DNA from: Labilithrix sp.
GTDB taxonomy: Bacteria > Myxococcota_A > Polyangia > Polyangiales > Polyangiaceae
Length of the DNA: 49,539 bases
Reading direction: 5' to 3'
NCBI GenBank assembly: GCA_019637225.1
Contig: JAHBWC010000068.1
Location: 1 to 49,539 of the forward strand
A model generated the notes under the pieces. It did not search any database and was not told where the DNA came from. It saw nothing but the letters and a program-made list of their open reading frames with translations. Shown one piece after another: positions 1 to 8,352 of the stretch; within the stretch, counting starts at the first letter, position 1, and the number at the start of each line of letters is the position of its first letter. Both the position numbers and the translations under genes were made by a program.

Positions 1-1
1 T

Positions 2-91
2 GACACGCTCGACGTCGCCGTCGGCAACAAGGGCGATTTTCTCGACGACAGCACGCCCGTCGTCTTCAAGATTCGCTCGACGTCACCCTGA
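2..91 (+). CDS. 3' end of a gene truncated by the window edge, product unknown
   Basis: An open frame runs from the first bases to a TGA at 89-91 and encodes 29 C-terminal residues, ending in FKIRSTSP. The acidic GNKGDFLDDSTPV segment vaguely recalls the C-terminal beta-sandwich of the sulfatase encoded just downstream, but the fragment is too short to assign a family. The 175 bp between it and the sulfatase start contains no other gene. Coding status is inferred from the open frame and codon bias only. Confidence 0.45.
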   Translation, partial: DTLDVAVGNKGDFLDDSTPVVFKIRSTSP

Positions 92-266
92 CCACTCGGG
101 TCGAACCCGCGCCGAGTCGCTCGGTCGCTGACCTCGCGCGCGATGCGCTCGTGTTCGTGACCCGTCGACGAACGCGGCTCACGTTGACTTGACGCTCTCT
201 GAACACGACGTTCTTCCTGCTCGCGTCGACATCATCGGCGCGCGATCTCTACCCAGGAGAACGATC

Positions 267-2672
267 GTGAGATCGAAGCTGCTCAAGGCCGCTGCCTTCG
301 TCGGGGCGTGTGTTGCGGCGCAGAGGCTCATCGCCTGTCACACCGCGATGGAACGCGCGAACGTTCCCGAGGGAATGGAGGTGGGCGCCGCGGGTAAAGG
401 TGACGCAGGCGCGTTGCCCTATCCGGATCCGCCGTTTCGCGGCGTGATCGGGAACACGGCGAAGGAGTCCAAGCCCGACTTTCCGAAGCCTGTCACTCCG
501 CCGCCCGGGGCCCCCAACGTCCTCCTCATCATGACGGATGACGTCGGCTTCGGCGCATCGAGCACCTTCGGCGGTCCAGTACAGACGCCGACGTTCGACC
601 GCGTGGCGTCGAGGGGGCTCCGCTACAACACGTTCCATACGACGGCGCTCTGTTCGCCAACGCGCGCGGCGCTGATCACCGGACGCAACCATCACGCCGT
701 GGGCTTCGGCGACATCACCGAGATGGCCACCGGCTATCCCGGCTACACCGGGCTCATGCCCAAGAACGCCGCCACGGTCGCGCAAATCCTCCAGGGGAGC
801 GGCTACACGACGGCGTGGTACGGCAAGAATCACACGCTCGCCGACTGGGAGACGAGCCAGTCTGGTCCCTTCGACCGATGGCCGGCGGGTCAGGGTTTCG
901 ACTACTTCTACGGCTTCATCGGTGGTGACACGAACCAGTGGCATCCGGCGCTCTTCGAGAACAGCAAGCCGGTCGAGCCGCCATACGACGATCCGACGTA
1001 CGTCCTCGATCGCGATCTCGCCGACCGCACGATCGCGCGCATCCGGATGCAGCGCTCGGTCGAGCCGAGCAAACCCTTCTTCGTCTACCACGCGTCGGGC
1101 ACGGCCCATGCGCCGCACCACGCGCCGAAGGAGTGGATCGCGAAGTACAAGGGGCGGTTCGACCAGGGCTGGGACCGCGTCCGTGAGGAGAGCTTCGCAC
1201 GGCAGAAGGCGCTCGGCGTCATCCCTCAGAACACGGAGCTGACCGCACGCCCGAAGGAGATCCCCGCGTGGGACTCGCTCACCCCGAAGCAGAGGATGGT
1301 CTACGCGCACATGATGGAGGTCTATGCCGGCATGCTGTCGCACGCGGACCACCACATCGGCCGCATCCTCGACGCAGTCGAACAGACCGGTCAGCTCGAC
1401 AACACGCTCGTCATCTACATCATGGGTGACAACGGCGCGAGCGCCGAGGGCACGCTCCAGGGCACGACGAACGAGGTCGCCACGGCCGCGAACGGCGAGA
1501 CCGAGACGATCGACTACCTCGCGTCGATGGTCGACAAGCTCGGGACCGACATGACCTACAACCACTACCCGGTGGGGTGGGCGCACGCGATGGACACGCC
1601 GTTCCAGTGGACCAAGCAGGTCGCGTCGCACTTCGGCGGCACGCGGAACGCGATGGCCATCGCCTGGCCGAAGCGCATCAAGGACGTCGGGGGCCTGCGC
1701 ACGCAGTTCCACCACGTCGTCGACGTGGTGCCGACGATCCTCGAGGCTACCCGCATCGCAGAGCCGAGCGAGGTCAACGGCATCCCGCAGAAGCCGATCG
1801 AGGGCGTGAGCATGATGTACTCGTTCGACGACGCGAAGGCGCCGACGCGTCATCCGACCCAGTACTTCGAGATCACCGCGAACCGGGCGCTCTACAAGGA
1901 CGGCTGGCTCGCCTGCACCACGCCCCTCCGTTTTCCGTGGGTCACGTCCGGTCAGGACCCCGATCCGAACGACTTCAAGTGGGAGCTCTACGACACGAAC
2001 AACGACTTCAGCGAGGCCCACGACGTCATCGCTCAGCACCCTGAGAAGTTGAAGGAGCTGCAGGCCGTCTTCATGGAAGAGGCGAAGCGCCACAACGTCC
2101 TTCCGCTCGATTCGAGCTTCGCCGAGCGCGCTAACCCGGCGATCCGGCCGAGCGTGACCCGCGGTCGCAACACATTCGACTACCACCAGGGCGAGCTCCG
2201 GATCCCCGAGGCCTCCGCGCCCGACGTGAAGAACCGCTCGTGGTCCGCGACCGCTCGCGTGAACGTCCCCAAGGAGCATGGCGATGGCATGCTCGCGACG
2301 CTCGGAGGTCGGTTCGGCGGATGGGGCCTGCTCGTTCTCGGAGAGAGGCCGGTGTTCGCGTACTCGTTCTCGAACCAGCCGAACAGCAAGTACCGCGTGA
2401 CAGGCGACCGCAAGCTCACGCCTGGACCGCACACGATCCGCGTCCAGTTCGACTACGACGGGGGTGGCGTCGGCAAGGGAGGCACCGCCACTCTCTTCGT
2501 CGACGACAAGCAGGTCGGCAAGGGCCGCATCGCGCGGACGATCCCGACGCGCTTCTCGCTCGACGAGTCGTTCGACGTCGGCGCAGACAGCGGGACGCCC
2601 GTCATCGACGACTACAAGCTGCCGTTTGCCTACGGCGGCAAGTTGGATCGCCTGACGATCGACCTCGAGTGA
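267..2672 (+). CDS. type I arylsulfatase, formylglycine-dependent, exported
   Basis: Predicted to hydrolyse sulfate esters outside the cytoplasm. I choose the GTG at 267 because an AGGAG lies 7 bases upstream; it gives 801 residues beginning with a hydrophobic leader (RSKLLKAAAFVGACVAA) that ends near a Cys, so it may be a signal peptide or lipoprotein signal. An earlier TTG at 189 has no such support. Visible family features are the metal-binding pair in LIMTDDVGFG (about residues 91-92) and the sulfatase signature CSPTRA (Cys about 129), whose Cys is oxidised to formylglycine in this family. The length of about 800 fits the long bacterial arylsulfatases with a C-terminal beta-sandwich. The HAD phosphatase follows 23 bp later and is probably co-transcribed. 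The substrate cannot be deduced. The only SUMF1-like protein in the window (16288-17433) lacks the catalytic cysteines expected of a maturase. Confidence 0.9.
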   Translation: MRSKLLKAAAFVGACVAAQRLIACHTAMERANVPEGMEVGAAGKGDAGALPYPDPPFRGVIGNTAKESKPDFPKPVTPPPGAPNVLLIMTDDVGFGASSTFGGPVQTPTFDRVASRGLRYNTFHTTALCSPTRAALITGRNHHAVGFGDITEMATGYPGYTGLMPKNAATVAQILQGSGYTTAWYGKNHTLADWETSQSGPFDRWPAGQGFDYFYGFIGGDTNQWHPALFENSKPVEPPYDDPTYVLDRDLADRTIARIRMQRSVEPSKPFFVYHASGTAHAPHHAPKEWIAKYKGRFDQGWDRVREESFARQKALGVIPQNTELTARPKEIPAWDSLTPKQRMVYAHMMEVYAGMLSHADHHIGRILDAVEQTGQLDNTLVIYIMGDNGASAEGTLQGTTNEVATAANGETETIDYLASMVDKLGTDMTYNHYPVGWAHAMDTPFQWTKQVASHFGGTRNAMAIAWPKRIKDVGGLRTQFHHVVDVVPTILEATRIAEPSEVNGIPQKPIEGVSMMYSFDDAKAPTRHPTQYFEITANRALYKDGWLACTTPLRFPWVTSGQDPDPNDFKWELYDTNNDFSEAHDVIAQHPEKLKELQAVFMEEAKRHNVLPLDSSFAERANPAIRPSVTRGRNTFDYHQGELRIPEASAPDVKNRSWSATARVNVPKEHGDGMLATLGGRFGGWGLLVLGERPVFAYSFSNQPNSKYRVTGDRKLTPGPHTIRVQFDYDGGGVGKGGTATLFVDDKQVGKGRIARTIPTRFSLDESFDVGADSGTPVIDDYKLPFAYGGKLDRLTIDLE

Positions 2673-2695
2673 GAGCCAGGCGTTGTGCGCCCATC

Positions 2696-3748
2696 ATGAA
2701 GAACGTCCGCCACATCCTCGTGTGCCTCATCGTCATCGGCTCGATCTGCCTGATGAGGTCCTCGCGCCTGTCCGCCTCGGCGGAGGAGGCGCCGCCTGAT
2801 CCGCTCCCTTCGTGGAATGCCGGAGCGGCCAAGGCTGCCATCGTCGACTTCGTCATCCGCGTGACCCAACCGGGCAGCCGTGACTTCGTCCCGGTCCCGG
2901 AGCGCATCGCCGTCTTCGACAACGACGGGACGTTGTGGCCGGAGAACCCGGTGCCCTTCCAGCTCGCCTTTGCCCTCGATCGCTTGAAGGAAGAGCTTCC
3001 GGCCCGACCGGCTTGGAAAGGGGATCGCTTTGTCGACGCTGCGCTCGACGGCGACACGTCGGCGCTGCTCGCCAACAACTACGAGGGACTGTTCCACATC
3101 TTCGGCCTGACCCACGCCGGAATGACGACCGAGGAGTTTGCCGCGCGTGTCGACGCATGGATGAGGACGGCGAGGCATCCTCGCTACGGGCGCCCGTACG
3201 ACGAGTGCGTGTATCAGCCGATGCGCGAAGTGCTCGCGTACCTGCGCGCGAACGGGTTCAAGACGTTCATCGTCTCCGGCGGCGGCGCCGACTTCATGCG
3301 CGTGTGGTCCGAGCGCGTCTACGGAATCGTCCCCGAGCAGGTGGTTGGCTCGCGCGGAACCGTCAAGTTCGAGATGCGCGACGGAGCTCCAACGCTCGTC
3401 AAGACCATGGATACCGTGTTCGTGGACGACAAAGAGGGAAAGCCGGTCGGGATCCACGAGCACATCGCTCGGCGACCGGTGATCGCCTTCGGCAACAGCG
3501 ATGGCGACAAGGCGATGCTCGAGTACACGACGATGGACAATCCGCGCCCGAGCTTCGGGCTGATCGTGCACCATACCGACGGCGAGCGCGAGTACGCCTA
3601 CGACGCGAGCCCGAGGAGCACCGGCAAGCTGGTGGAGGCGCTCGAAGCTGCTCCACGCCGCGGCTGGACCGTCGTGGACATGAAGCGCGACTGGAAGCTC
3701 GTCCTCTGCGACGACTCCGTCACCGAGGGGCTCGGGACGGATAGCTGA
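2696..3748 (+). CDS. HAD-superfamily phosphatase with signal peptide
   Basis: 350-residue haloacid-dehalogenase-fold phosphohydrolase. Motif I is DNDGTLW (about 75-81), with the nucleophile and acid/base aspartates; motif II is the Ser in FIVSGGGADF; motif IV is GNSDGD (about 266-271). The N-terminus (MKNVRHILVCLIVIGSICL) is a plausible signal peptide or anchor, so the enzyme probably acts outside the cytoplasm, like the sulfatase 23 bp upstream. The pair could scavenge sulfate and phosphate esters, which is inference. The substrate is unknown; the family includes acid phosphatases and phosphoserine-phosphatase-like enzymes. Its last 29 bp overlap the end of the convergent methyltransferase gene. 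Confidence 0.85.
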   Translation: MKNVRHILVCLIVIGSICLMRSSRLSASAEEAPPDPLPSWNAGAAKAAIVDFVIRVTQPGSRDFVPVPERIAVFDNDGTLWPENPVPFQLAFALDRLKEELPARPAWKGDRFVDAALDGDTSALLANNYEGLFHIFGLTHAGMTTEEFAARVDAWMRTARHPRYGRPYDECVYQPMREVLAYLRANGFKTFIVSGGGADFMRVWSERVYGIVPEQVVGSRGTVKFEMRDGAPTLVKTMDTVFVDDKEGKPVGIHEHIARRPVIAFGNSDGDKAMLEYTTMDNPRPSFGLIVHHTDGEREYAYDASPRSTGKLVEALEAAPRRGWTVVDMKRDWKLVLCDDSVTEGLGTDS

Positions 3749-4976
3749 CTCGCGGCCGAGACGAGCGGCCGTCGGCGTGATCGCCTGCGCCGGGGGCGCT
3801 CGAAGGGCCGTCGTGGAACGAGGCGTCGTAGGCGGAGAAGCGCCGGCGCATGACCTCGATCGCCTCGGGGTTCTCGTCGACGAGCACGACGTCGCGTGCC
3901 CACTGCGCGCCCGCCTCACCGAAGCTGCCGCTCCCCGCGAAGAAGTCGAGCAGACGATCGCCGGGGCGCGAGTGCACGCGCACGATGCGCGTCAGCACTC
4001 CGAGAGGCTTCTGCGTCGGGTAGCCCGTCTTCTCCTTGCCGTTGGGGCTGACGATCGTGTGCCACCACGAGTCGGTCGGCGTCTTGCCGCGCGCGGCCTT
4101 CTCCTCGCCGACGAGCGAGGGCGCCATGTACGGGATGCGATCGATCTCTTCGAAGTTGAAGCAGTAGTCATCCGGGTTCTTCGCGTACCAGAGGATGGTG
4201 TCGTGCTTCGGAGACCAGCGATTCGTCGCTCTCGCGCCGTAGTCGTACGACCAGATGATCTCGTTGATGAAGCTCGCTCGGCCGAAGATCTCGTCGAGCA
4301 TCACCTTCGCGTAGTGGACCTCGCGGTAGTCGAGGTGGAGAAAGAAGCTTCCGCTCGGCTTCAGGAGGCGGTGGGCCTCCTCCAACCGCGGCGCGAGGAA
4401 CTGGAGGTAGTCGTCGAAGCGATCGGCGAACGAGCTCGAGCCGAGCACGGTCGTCCGGTACCGGCGACCCTGAAACCCCACGCGGTCTCCCGCTTCGTCG
4501 CGGTCCGTCCGGATGCGGGTCCGCGACTGCGCCTTGCCGGTGTTGAACGGCGGATCGACGTAGATGAGATCGAACGAGCCAGCGTCGAAGCTCGCGAGGA
4601 TGGGGAGGTTGTCGCCCTGGAAGACCTCGATCTTCCCCGAGACCTCCGGCCTCGTCGGCGGCGTGGAGGTGCGGACCTGACTGGTCACGGCGCGCCCGGT
4701 CGCCGGTCGAGGCGCCGTACCTGTGGGCTTGGTGGCGAAGACGTACCGCGTCTTGCGACGCTCGCCTTCAGAGGAGACGTAGGTGGATCCGATCGGCGAC
4801 GTCGCCTTGGCCGCCGCGCGGATGCGCGCGAACGCATCGTCCGCGGCGGCGCCCAGCGCGCCCGACAGGAGCGGATGGAGGTCCGCCCTGGAGAACCGTC
4901 GGCCCGCGCTCGCTGGGTCACGCGCGAGCGTCGCGAGAAGCTCCTCCAGCGTCGGCTTGGTCCTGGCCTTGGTCAT
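3720..4976 (-). CDS. orphan DNA methyltransferase, beta-class N4/N6 amino type
   Basis: 418-residue SAM-dependent DNA methyltransferase. The catalytic motif IV LIYVDPPFNTG (DPPF about 141-144) precedes the SAM-binding motif LLDFFAGSGSFGEA (FAGSG about 346-350); with the putative target-recognition region between them this is the beta arrangement. TGYPTQKP (about 317-324) is the usual motif just before the SAM loop. The N-terminal ~110 residues are an extension of unknown role (LEELLATLARDP, then a Pro/Thr-rich linker). No restriction endonuclease gene lies on either side, so it looks like a solitary enzyme that could mark DNA for regulation. Whether it makes N6-methyladenine or N4-methylcytosine cannot be decided here. 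Its 3' end overlaps the convergent HAD gene by 29 bp. Confidence 0.85.
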   Translation of the reverse strand: MTKARTKPTLEELLATLARDPASAGRRFSRADLHPLLSGALGAAADDAFARIRAAAKATSPIGSTYVSSEGERRKTRYVFATKPTGTAPRPATGRAVTSQVRTSTPPTRPEVSGKIEVFQGDNLPILASFDAGSFDLIYVDPPFNTGKAQSRTRIRTDRDEAGDRVGFQGRRYRTTVLGSSSFADRFDDYLQFLAPRLEEAHRLLKPSGSFFLHLDYREVHYAKVMLDEIFGRASFINEIIWSYDYGARATNRWSPKHDTILWYAKNPDDYCFNFEEIDRIPYMAPSLVGEEKAARGKTPTDSWWHTIVSPNGKEKTGYPTQKPLGVLTRIVRVHSRPGDRLLDFFAGSGSFGEAGAQWARDVVLVDENPEAIEVMRRRFSAYDASFHDGPSSAPGAGDHADGRSSRPRVSYPSRAPR

Positions 4977-5151
4977 CCGTCGTGCGTCCGACGCCCGTCG
5001 CAGCTTCGTCCAACACGCGCACCTTCAACGCTACATCAGGCGTCCGTACCCCTCAACACCTGTTCAGATCCGCCGTAGCCGGCGACCTCAGCCGTCGCTC
5101 TGCGACGAGGCTCCTTGCGACCCCACGACGCGACTCTATGTTGCATGGTTG

Positions 5152-5757
5152 ATGTCGCGTGTGGTGGTCGTGCTCGAAGGCCGAGACGCGTGCGGGAAGA
5201 CGACGACCGCGCGCGACGTCGCCGGCGCGCTCGGCCCCGAGACGTGCCGCGTCATCGCGCTGCCGCCGCCGACGGACGCGGACAGGCGCGGCTCCTACTT
5301 CCGCCGATGGCTCGAGCACCTGCCGAGCGAGCGGGGGCAGGTCGTCGTGCTCGATCGGAGCTGGTACAACCGGGCCGTCGTCGAGCGCGTCATGGGGTTT
5401 TGCTCCGAGGCGGAGGTCGCGTCGTTCTTCGAAGCGCTGCCGGGGTTCGAGGCCGAGCTTCTCGGCGCCGGCCAGCAGCTGCTCAAGTTCTTCTTCGTCA
5501 TCAGCGAGCAAGAGCAGGCGCGTCGCCTCGAGGGGCGTCGCCTCGAGGGGCGACTGACCGCGATCGACGCGACGTCGCTGTCGAGCTCGGGGGCCTACTC
5601 CACCGCGGAGGAAGAGATGCTGCGACGGACCTCGGCGCCCGTTCCCTGGACGGTGATGCGGGACGTGGACCGCCCGGTGCGGCGCGCGGCCGTCCTCGCA
5701 GCCATCGAGGCCGCGCTCGTAAGCCGCAGCGCTCCGGCGCCGGCCCTCGATCGCTGA
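5152..5757 (+). CDS. short PPK2-like polyphosphate:nucleotide phosphotransferase
   Basis: 201 residues. The family fingerprint is clear: Walker A EGRDACGKTTT (about 9-19), VIALPPPTDADR, WLEHLPSE and the lid/Walker B segment VVLDRSWYNRA followed by ERVMGFC (about 68-84). These are hallmarks of polyphosphate kinase 2, which moves phosphate between polyphosphate and nucleotides. The C-terminal third is divergent: the usual WKLSP segment after the lid is absent and is replaced by RRLEGRRLEGR, produced by a 15-bp tandem duplication (5521-5550). The protein is shorter than typical PPK2 enzymes (about 230-300 residues), so activity or specificity may differ. The ATG at 5152 follows an in-frame TTG at 5149. 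It is divergent from the methyltransferase, with 175 bp between them. Confidence 0.75.
   Translation: MSRVVVVLEGRDACGKTTTARDVAGALGPETCRVIALPPPTDADRRGSYFRRWLEHLPSERGQVVVLDRSWYNRAVVERVMGFCSEAEVASFFEALPGFEAELLGAGQQLLKFFFVISEQEQARRLEGRRLEGRLTAIDATSLSSSGAYSTAEEEMLRRTSAPVPWTVMRDVDRPVRRAAVLAAIEAALVSRSAPAPALDR
5521..5550 (+). repeat. 15-bp perfect tandem duplication inside the PPK2-like gene
   Basis: The unit cgtcgcctcgagggg occurs twice in a row (5521-5535 and 5536-5550). It keeps frame and duplicates five residues (RRLEG). It lies where canonical PPK2 proteins carry a conserved substrate-proximal segment. Confidence 0.9.
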
Positions 5758-5825
5758 ACGACACCACCACGCATTTCGGTTTGTGAGTGCGGGTTGGGCT
5801 ATCCTGCGCCTAGGCACTTCGCTCC

Positions 5826-7224
5826 ATGCGATCGCTCTCCCTCGTCCTTGTTCTCGCCGCGCTCATCGGTGGCGCGTGCGTCCCGGCGCCGCCCATCACG
5901 GTCGTCCATGTCGGCAAGAGCGACGCGAGGGACGAGGTCACGGGTGATGCGGTGGCGTTGCGCCGTCCCGCCGCCGACGCGTACGCCGGCGTGCGCGGTG
6001 GCGCGTACGTCGTCCGCTCGGGTGACGACTGGCAGAAGATGTGGCGCCATGCGTCCGAGCAGCCCGCCTTCCCGGCGACCGTCGATACGACGGCCGAGAT
6101 GCTGGTCCTCGTCGCGACGGAGGACGCCATCGTCTCGCAGCTCACGATCAAGCACGCGGTCGAGACGGCCGAGGCGGTGACCGTGTTCGTCCGGCAGACG
6201 ATGCTCGGCGAGGGCTGCGTCCGCAAGTCCGACGATCGCGCGGGCGTCGACGCCGTCGTCACGCGCCGCGTCGACAAGCCGGTGCGCTTCTACATCGAAG
6301 ACGAGGACGGCCCCTCGTGCGGTGAGCCCCCGAAGGCGGAGATCGGCTGCCGGCTCGCGACGGCGCAGTCCTGGAACGCGAAGCTTACGGCCAAGGCCGG
6401 CGACGTGATCGAGTGCGAGCTGTCGACCGTGGCGACGGGCAAGTACGAGCTCGTCGATCAGATGCTCACGCTCGTCGACGCGCCGCCGGGATCCAACGCC
6501 AAGCTGGCGTTCTCGAGAGGACCCACGCGCGCGACCCTCGCGCTCGACGCGTTCGGGACGTACGCCGTCCGCGCCGAGGCGACCGACGAGGCGGGGCGGA
6601 AGGGGCGCGCGACCGCGTTCATCGACGTGCTGCCGAAGAAGACGAAGGACGTCCTCCTGCAGCTCACCTGGAGCGACGTGGACACGTCCGAGCTGATCAC
6701 GCCGCTGCCGCGCGTCCTCTTGCGCGTGACGCAGGAGGGGCCGCGCGGTCAGCGCTGCTCGGCCGAGGTCCCCATCCCGGGCCTCTGCGATGCGAAGACG
6801 CGTGGCCCGTACACGTACATGAAGATCCCCGCGTCGCGGCGGAAGCTGCCCGTCTCGCTCCTCTACCTCGACGAGCGCGCGCAGGAGGGGCCGTCACCGT
6901 GCGTGAACGTGTGGTTCAACGGCGAGCGCACCGTGTCGTCGTGCGATCGCGACCACCGCCACGCCGAAGACCGCTGGGAGATCGGCACGCTCGAGACCTG
7001 GACCGGAAAGCTCGCCGCGCCGAAGCCGCCTCCGGCGCCGAAGGCGCGCCCGGCGCGAAGCCCGGAGCCCGCGCCGTCGGTCCCCGCCGCGCCGGCAGCG
7101 CCGTCGCGTCGGCTCCGCCCCGCCAGGGCCGGCGGCGCCCGTCGCAGAAGTCGCGCCCCCGCCCGTCGCGTCGGCTCCGCCCGCGAAGCCGGCCCCCGCG
7201 CCGAGCGCGTCTTCGAAGAAGTAG
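5826..7224 (+). CDS. hypothetical lipoprotein with Ala/Pro-rich tail, apparent +1 frameshift
   Basis: The ATG at 5826 starts a lipoprotein signal (MRSLSLVLVLAALIGGAC, lipobox Cys at residue 18). The body reads as a normal protein to about residue 400. It includes a segment that may be an Ig-like or PKD-like module (TRATLALDAFGTYAVRAEATD, split here as TRATLALDAF and GTYAVRAEATD), and a Pro/Ala-rich stretch begins near 7010. In the starting frame the stretch turns Arg-rich from about 7104 and runs on to 7532, overlapping the convergent peptidase gene by almost 300 bp. Shifting by one base near 7100-7107 restores Ala/Pro-rich composition (VGSAPPGPAAPVAEVAPPPV) and ends at TAG 7222-7224, just before the peptidase stop. 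I therefore report 7224 as the likely end, with one extra base or a real frameshift. Function unknown; probably anchored in an envelope membrane. Confidence 0.6.
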
Positions 7225-7237
7225 GCGCCCTCGCGAC

Positions 7238-8032
7238 CTACTGGCAGAAGCCGCTCACGCAGCGCGTGGTGCCGGGGCACTGGGCGTTCGTCCGGCAGCC
7301 GTCGACGCACTGGCCGCCGGTGCAGATCAGCCCCGAGCCGTCGTTGCCGGGGTTGCACTGCCCGTCCGAGGCGCACGCCTTGCCGCTGCTGCTCGGCGGC
7401 GCCGGCGCGTCGACGCCGTCGTCCGTGTCGGTCTCGGTGTCGTCCGTCTCGTCGACCTCGTCCGGCATCGACGACGAGCGCGTCGAGCTGCCCGAGCATG
7501 GTCCGCCCGGATCCTTGCCGCTGAACTCGTAGTGCCACGGCTCGCTCGGAACCGTCCGCTTGAAGCCGAATTTTCCGGCGTTGTTCGCCAGCCACTTCGA
7601 GGTCGACAGGTCGAGCGCGCGCCCGTTCTGGTGGTTGCTGTAGCCGGGCCGCGCGGCGAGGTTTCCGCCGTTGCACTTTTTCGTCTTGTAGCAGTTGTAG
7701 AAATACTTCTGCTCGTCGTTGGTCCGGAAGCCGCTGCTCAGCGTGAGGTTGACGCCGGCGGCGTGGGCGGCCTTCTGCATCTTCAAGAACGCGTGGCCGG
7801 TTGGCTTGGAGACCCGCTTGCTGCCGATCTTGATCACGTCGATCGAGTACGGCGAGCCGCGGTCGTACGCGGTCATCTTGGTCGTCTTGCAGTCGACCGG
7901 GCTGATGACGGCGCTCTCGGAGGAGCCCGTCGGCTCGTCCTCGAAGTCCTCATCGTCGACGTCGCTCGCGCACGCCGAGAACACGAGTGCGGAGACGAAC
8001 AGGATCGGCAGGCCGAGGTGCAGGCGGAGCAT
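7238..8032 (-). CDS. M15-family D,D-carboxypeptidase-like lipoprotein with Cys-rich tail
   Basis: 264 residues. Lipoprotein signal with SAC (Cys about 21), then an acidic linker. The peptidase core carries the zinc-site motifs SNHQNGRALD (His about 134, Asp about 141) and EPWHYEF (Glu about 164, His about 167), as in VanY/DacB-type M15 enzymes that trim or cleave peptidoglycan stem peptides. After the catalytic domain comes a Ser/Asp/Thr-rich linker (DETDDTETDTDD), then a C-terminal module of about 50 residues with eight cysteines (CASDGQC to GFCQ). That module type is common on myxobacterial surface proteins and is probably disulfide-bonded. It converges with the preceding lipoprotein gene. 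Confidence 0.88.
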   Translation of the reverse strand: MLRLHLGLPILFVSALVFSACASDVDDEDFEDEPTGSSESAVISPVDCKTTKMTAYDRGSPYSIDVIKIGSKRVSKPTGHAFLKMQKAAHAAGVNLTLSSGFRTNDEQKYFYNCYKTKKCNGGNLAARPGYSNHQNGRALDLSTSKWLANNAGKFGFKRTVPSEPWHYEFSGKDPGGPCSGSSTRSSSMPDEVDETDDTETDTDDGVDAPAPPSSSGKACASDGQCNPGNDGSGLICTGGQCVDGCRTNAQCPGTTRCVSGFCQ

Positions 8033-8352
8033 CGATGCACGCTTCTGCAGCTCGGATGCCAGAGCGCCGTCGCGCGGACGCGTCGCCGAGCGCGCCGCTC
8101 ACGTGCACAAATCAGCGATAAATCAGCATGCGCGATCCGGCCGGTCATGGACGATCCTGATCTCGACCGCGGTGGAACGCGAACCATGATCGAAATGGTC
8201 TCGGCTTCGCGACACCGGTCGGATGGACGCGCGATCGATGATCGGGCCGATCAGATCGAATTTTCCAGGCGTCGCGCGCGCTCGCAGCGTCACGCGCGGC
8301 GTGCGCGATCGAGCGAATTTTCCAGCGACTTGCTCGTGTGAGCGAATGGGAG
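8033..8352. other. intergenic stretch between two minus-strand genes
   Basis: About 320 bp lie between the M15 peptidase start and the end of the peroxidase fusion gene. I see no convincing coding frame. It has a locally AT-richer segment (caaatcagcgataaatcagc near 8106) that could hold the peptidase promoter, and a 12-bp direct repeat (8257-8268 and 8314-8325). Confidence 0.5.
8257..8325. repeat. 12-bp direct repeat pair, possible binding sites
   Basis: cgaattttccag occurs at 8257-8268 and again at 8314-8325, 57 bp apart (about five and a half helical turns). AT-rich words of this kind stand out in this GC-rich DNA. A regulatory role is only a guess. Confidence 0.4.

Noticed and set aside
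249..2432. Long minus-strand open frame across the arylsulfatase gene
   Set aside because: It is Arg-rich with no motif and is the shadow of a high-GC gene with strong codon bias.
7238..7532. Extension of the 5826 lipoprotein to 7532
   Set aside because: It would overlap the convergent peptidase by almost 300 bp and turns Arg-rich; a frameshift to TAG 7222 explains the region better.
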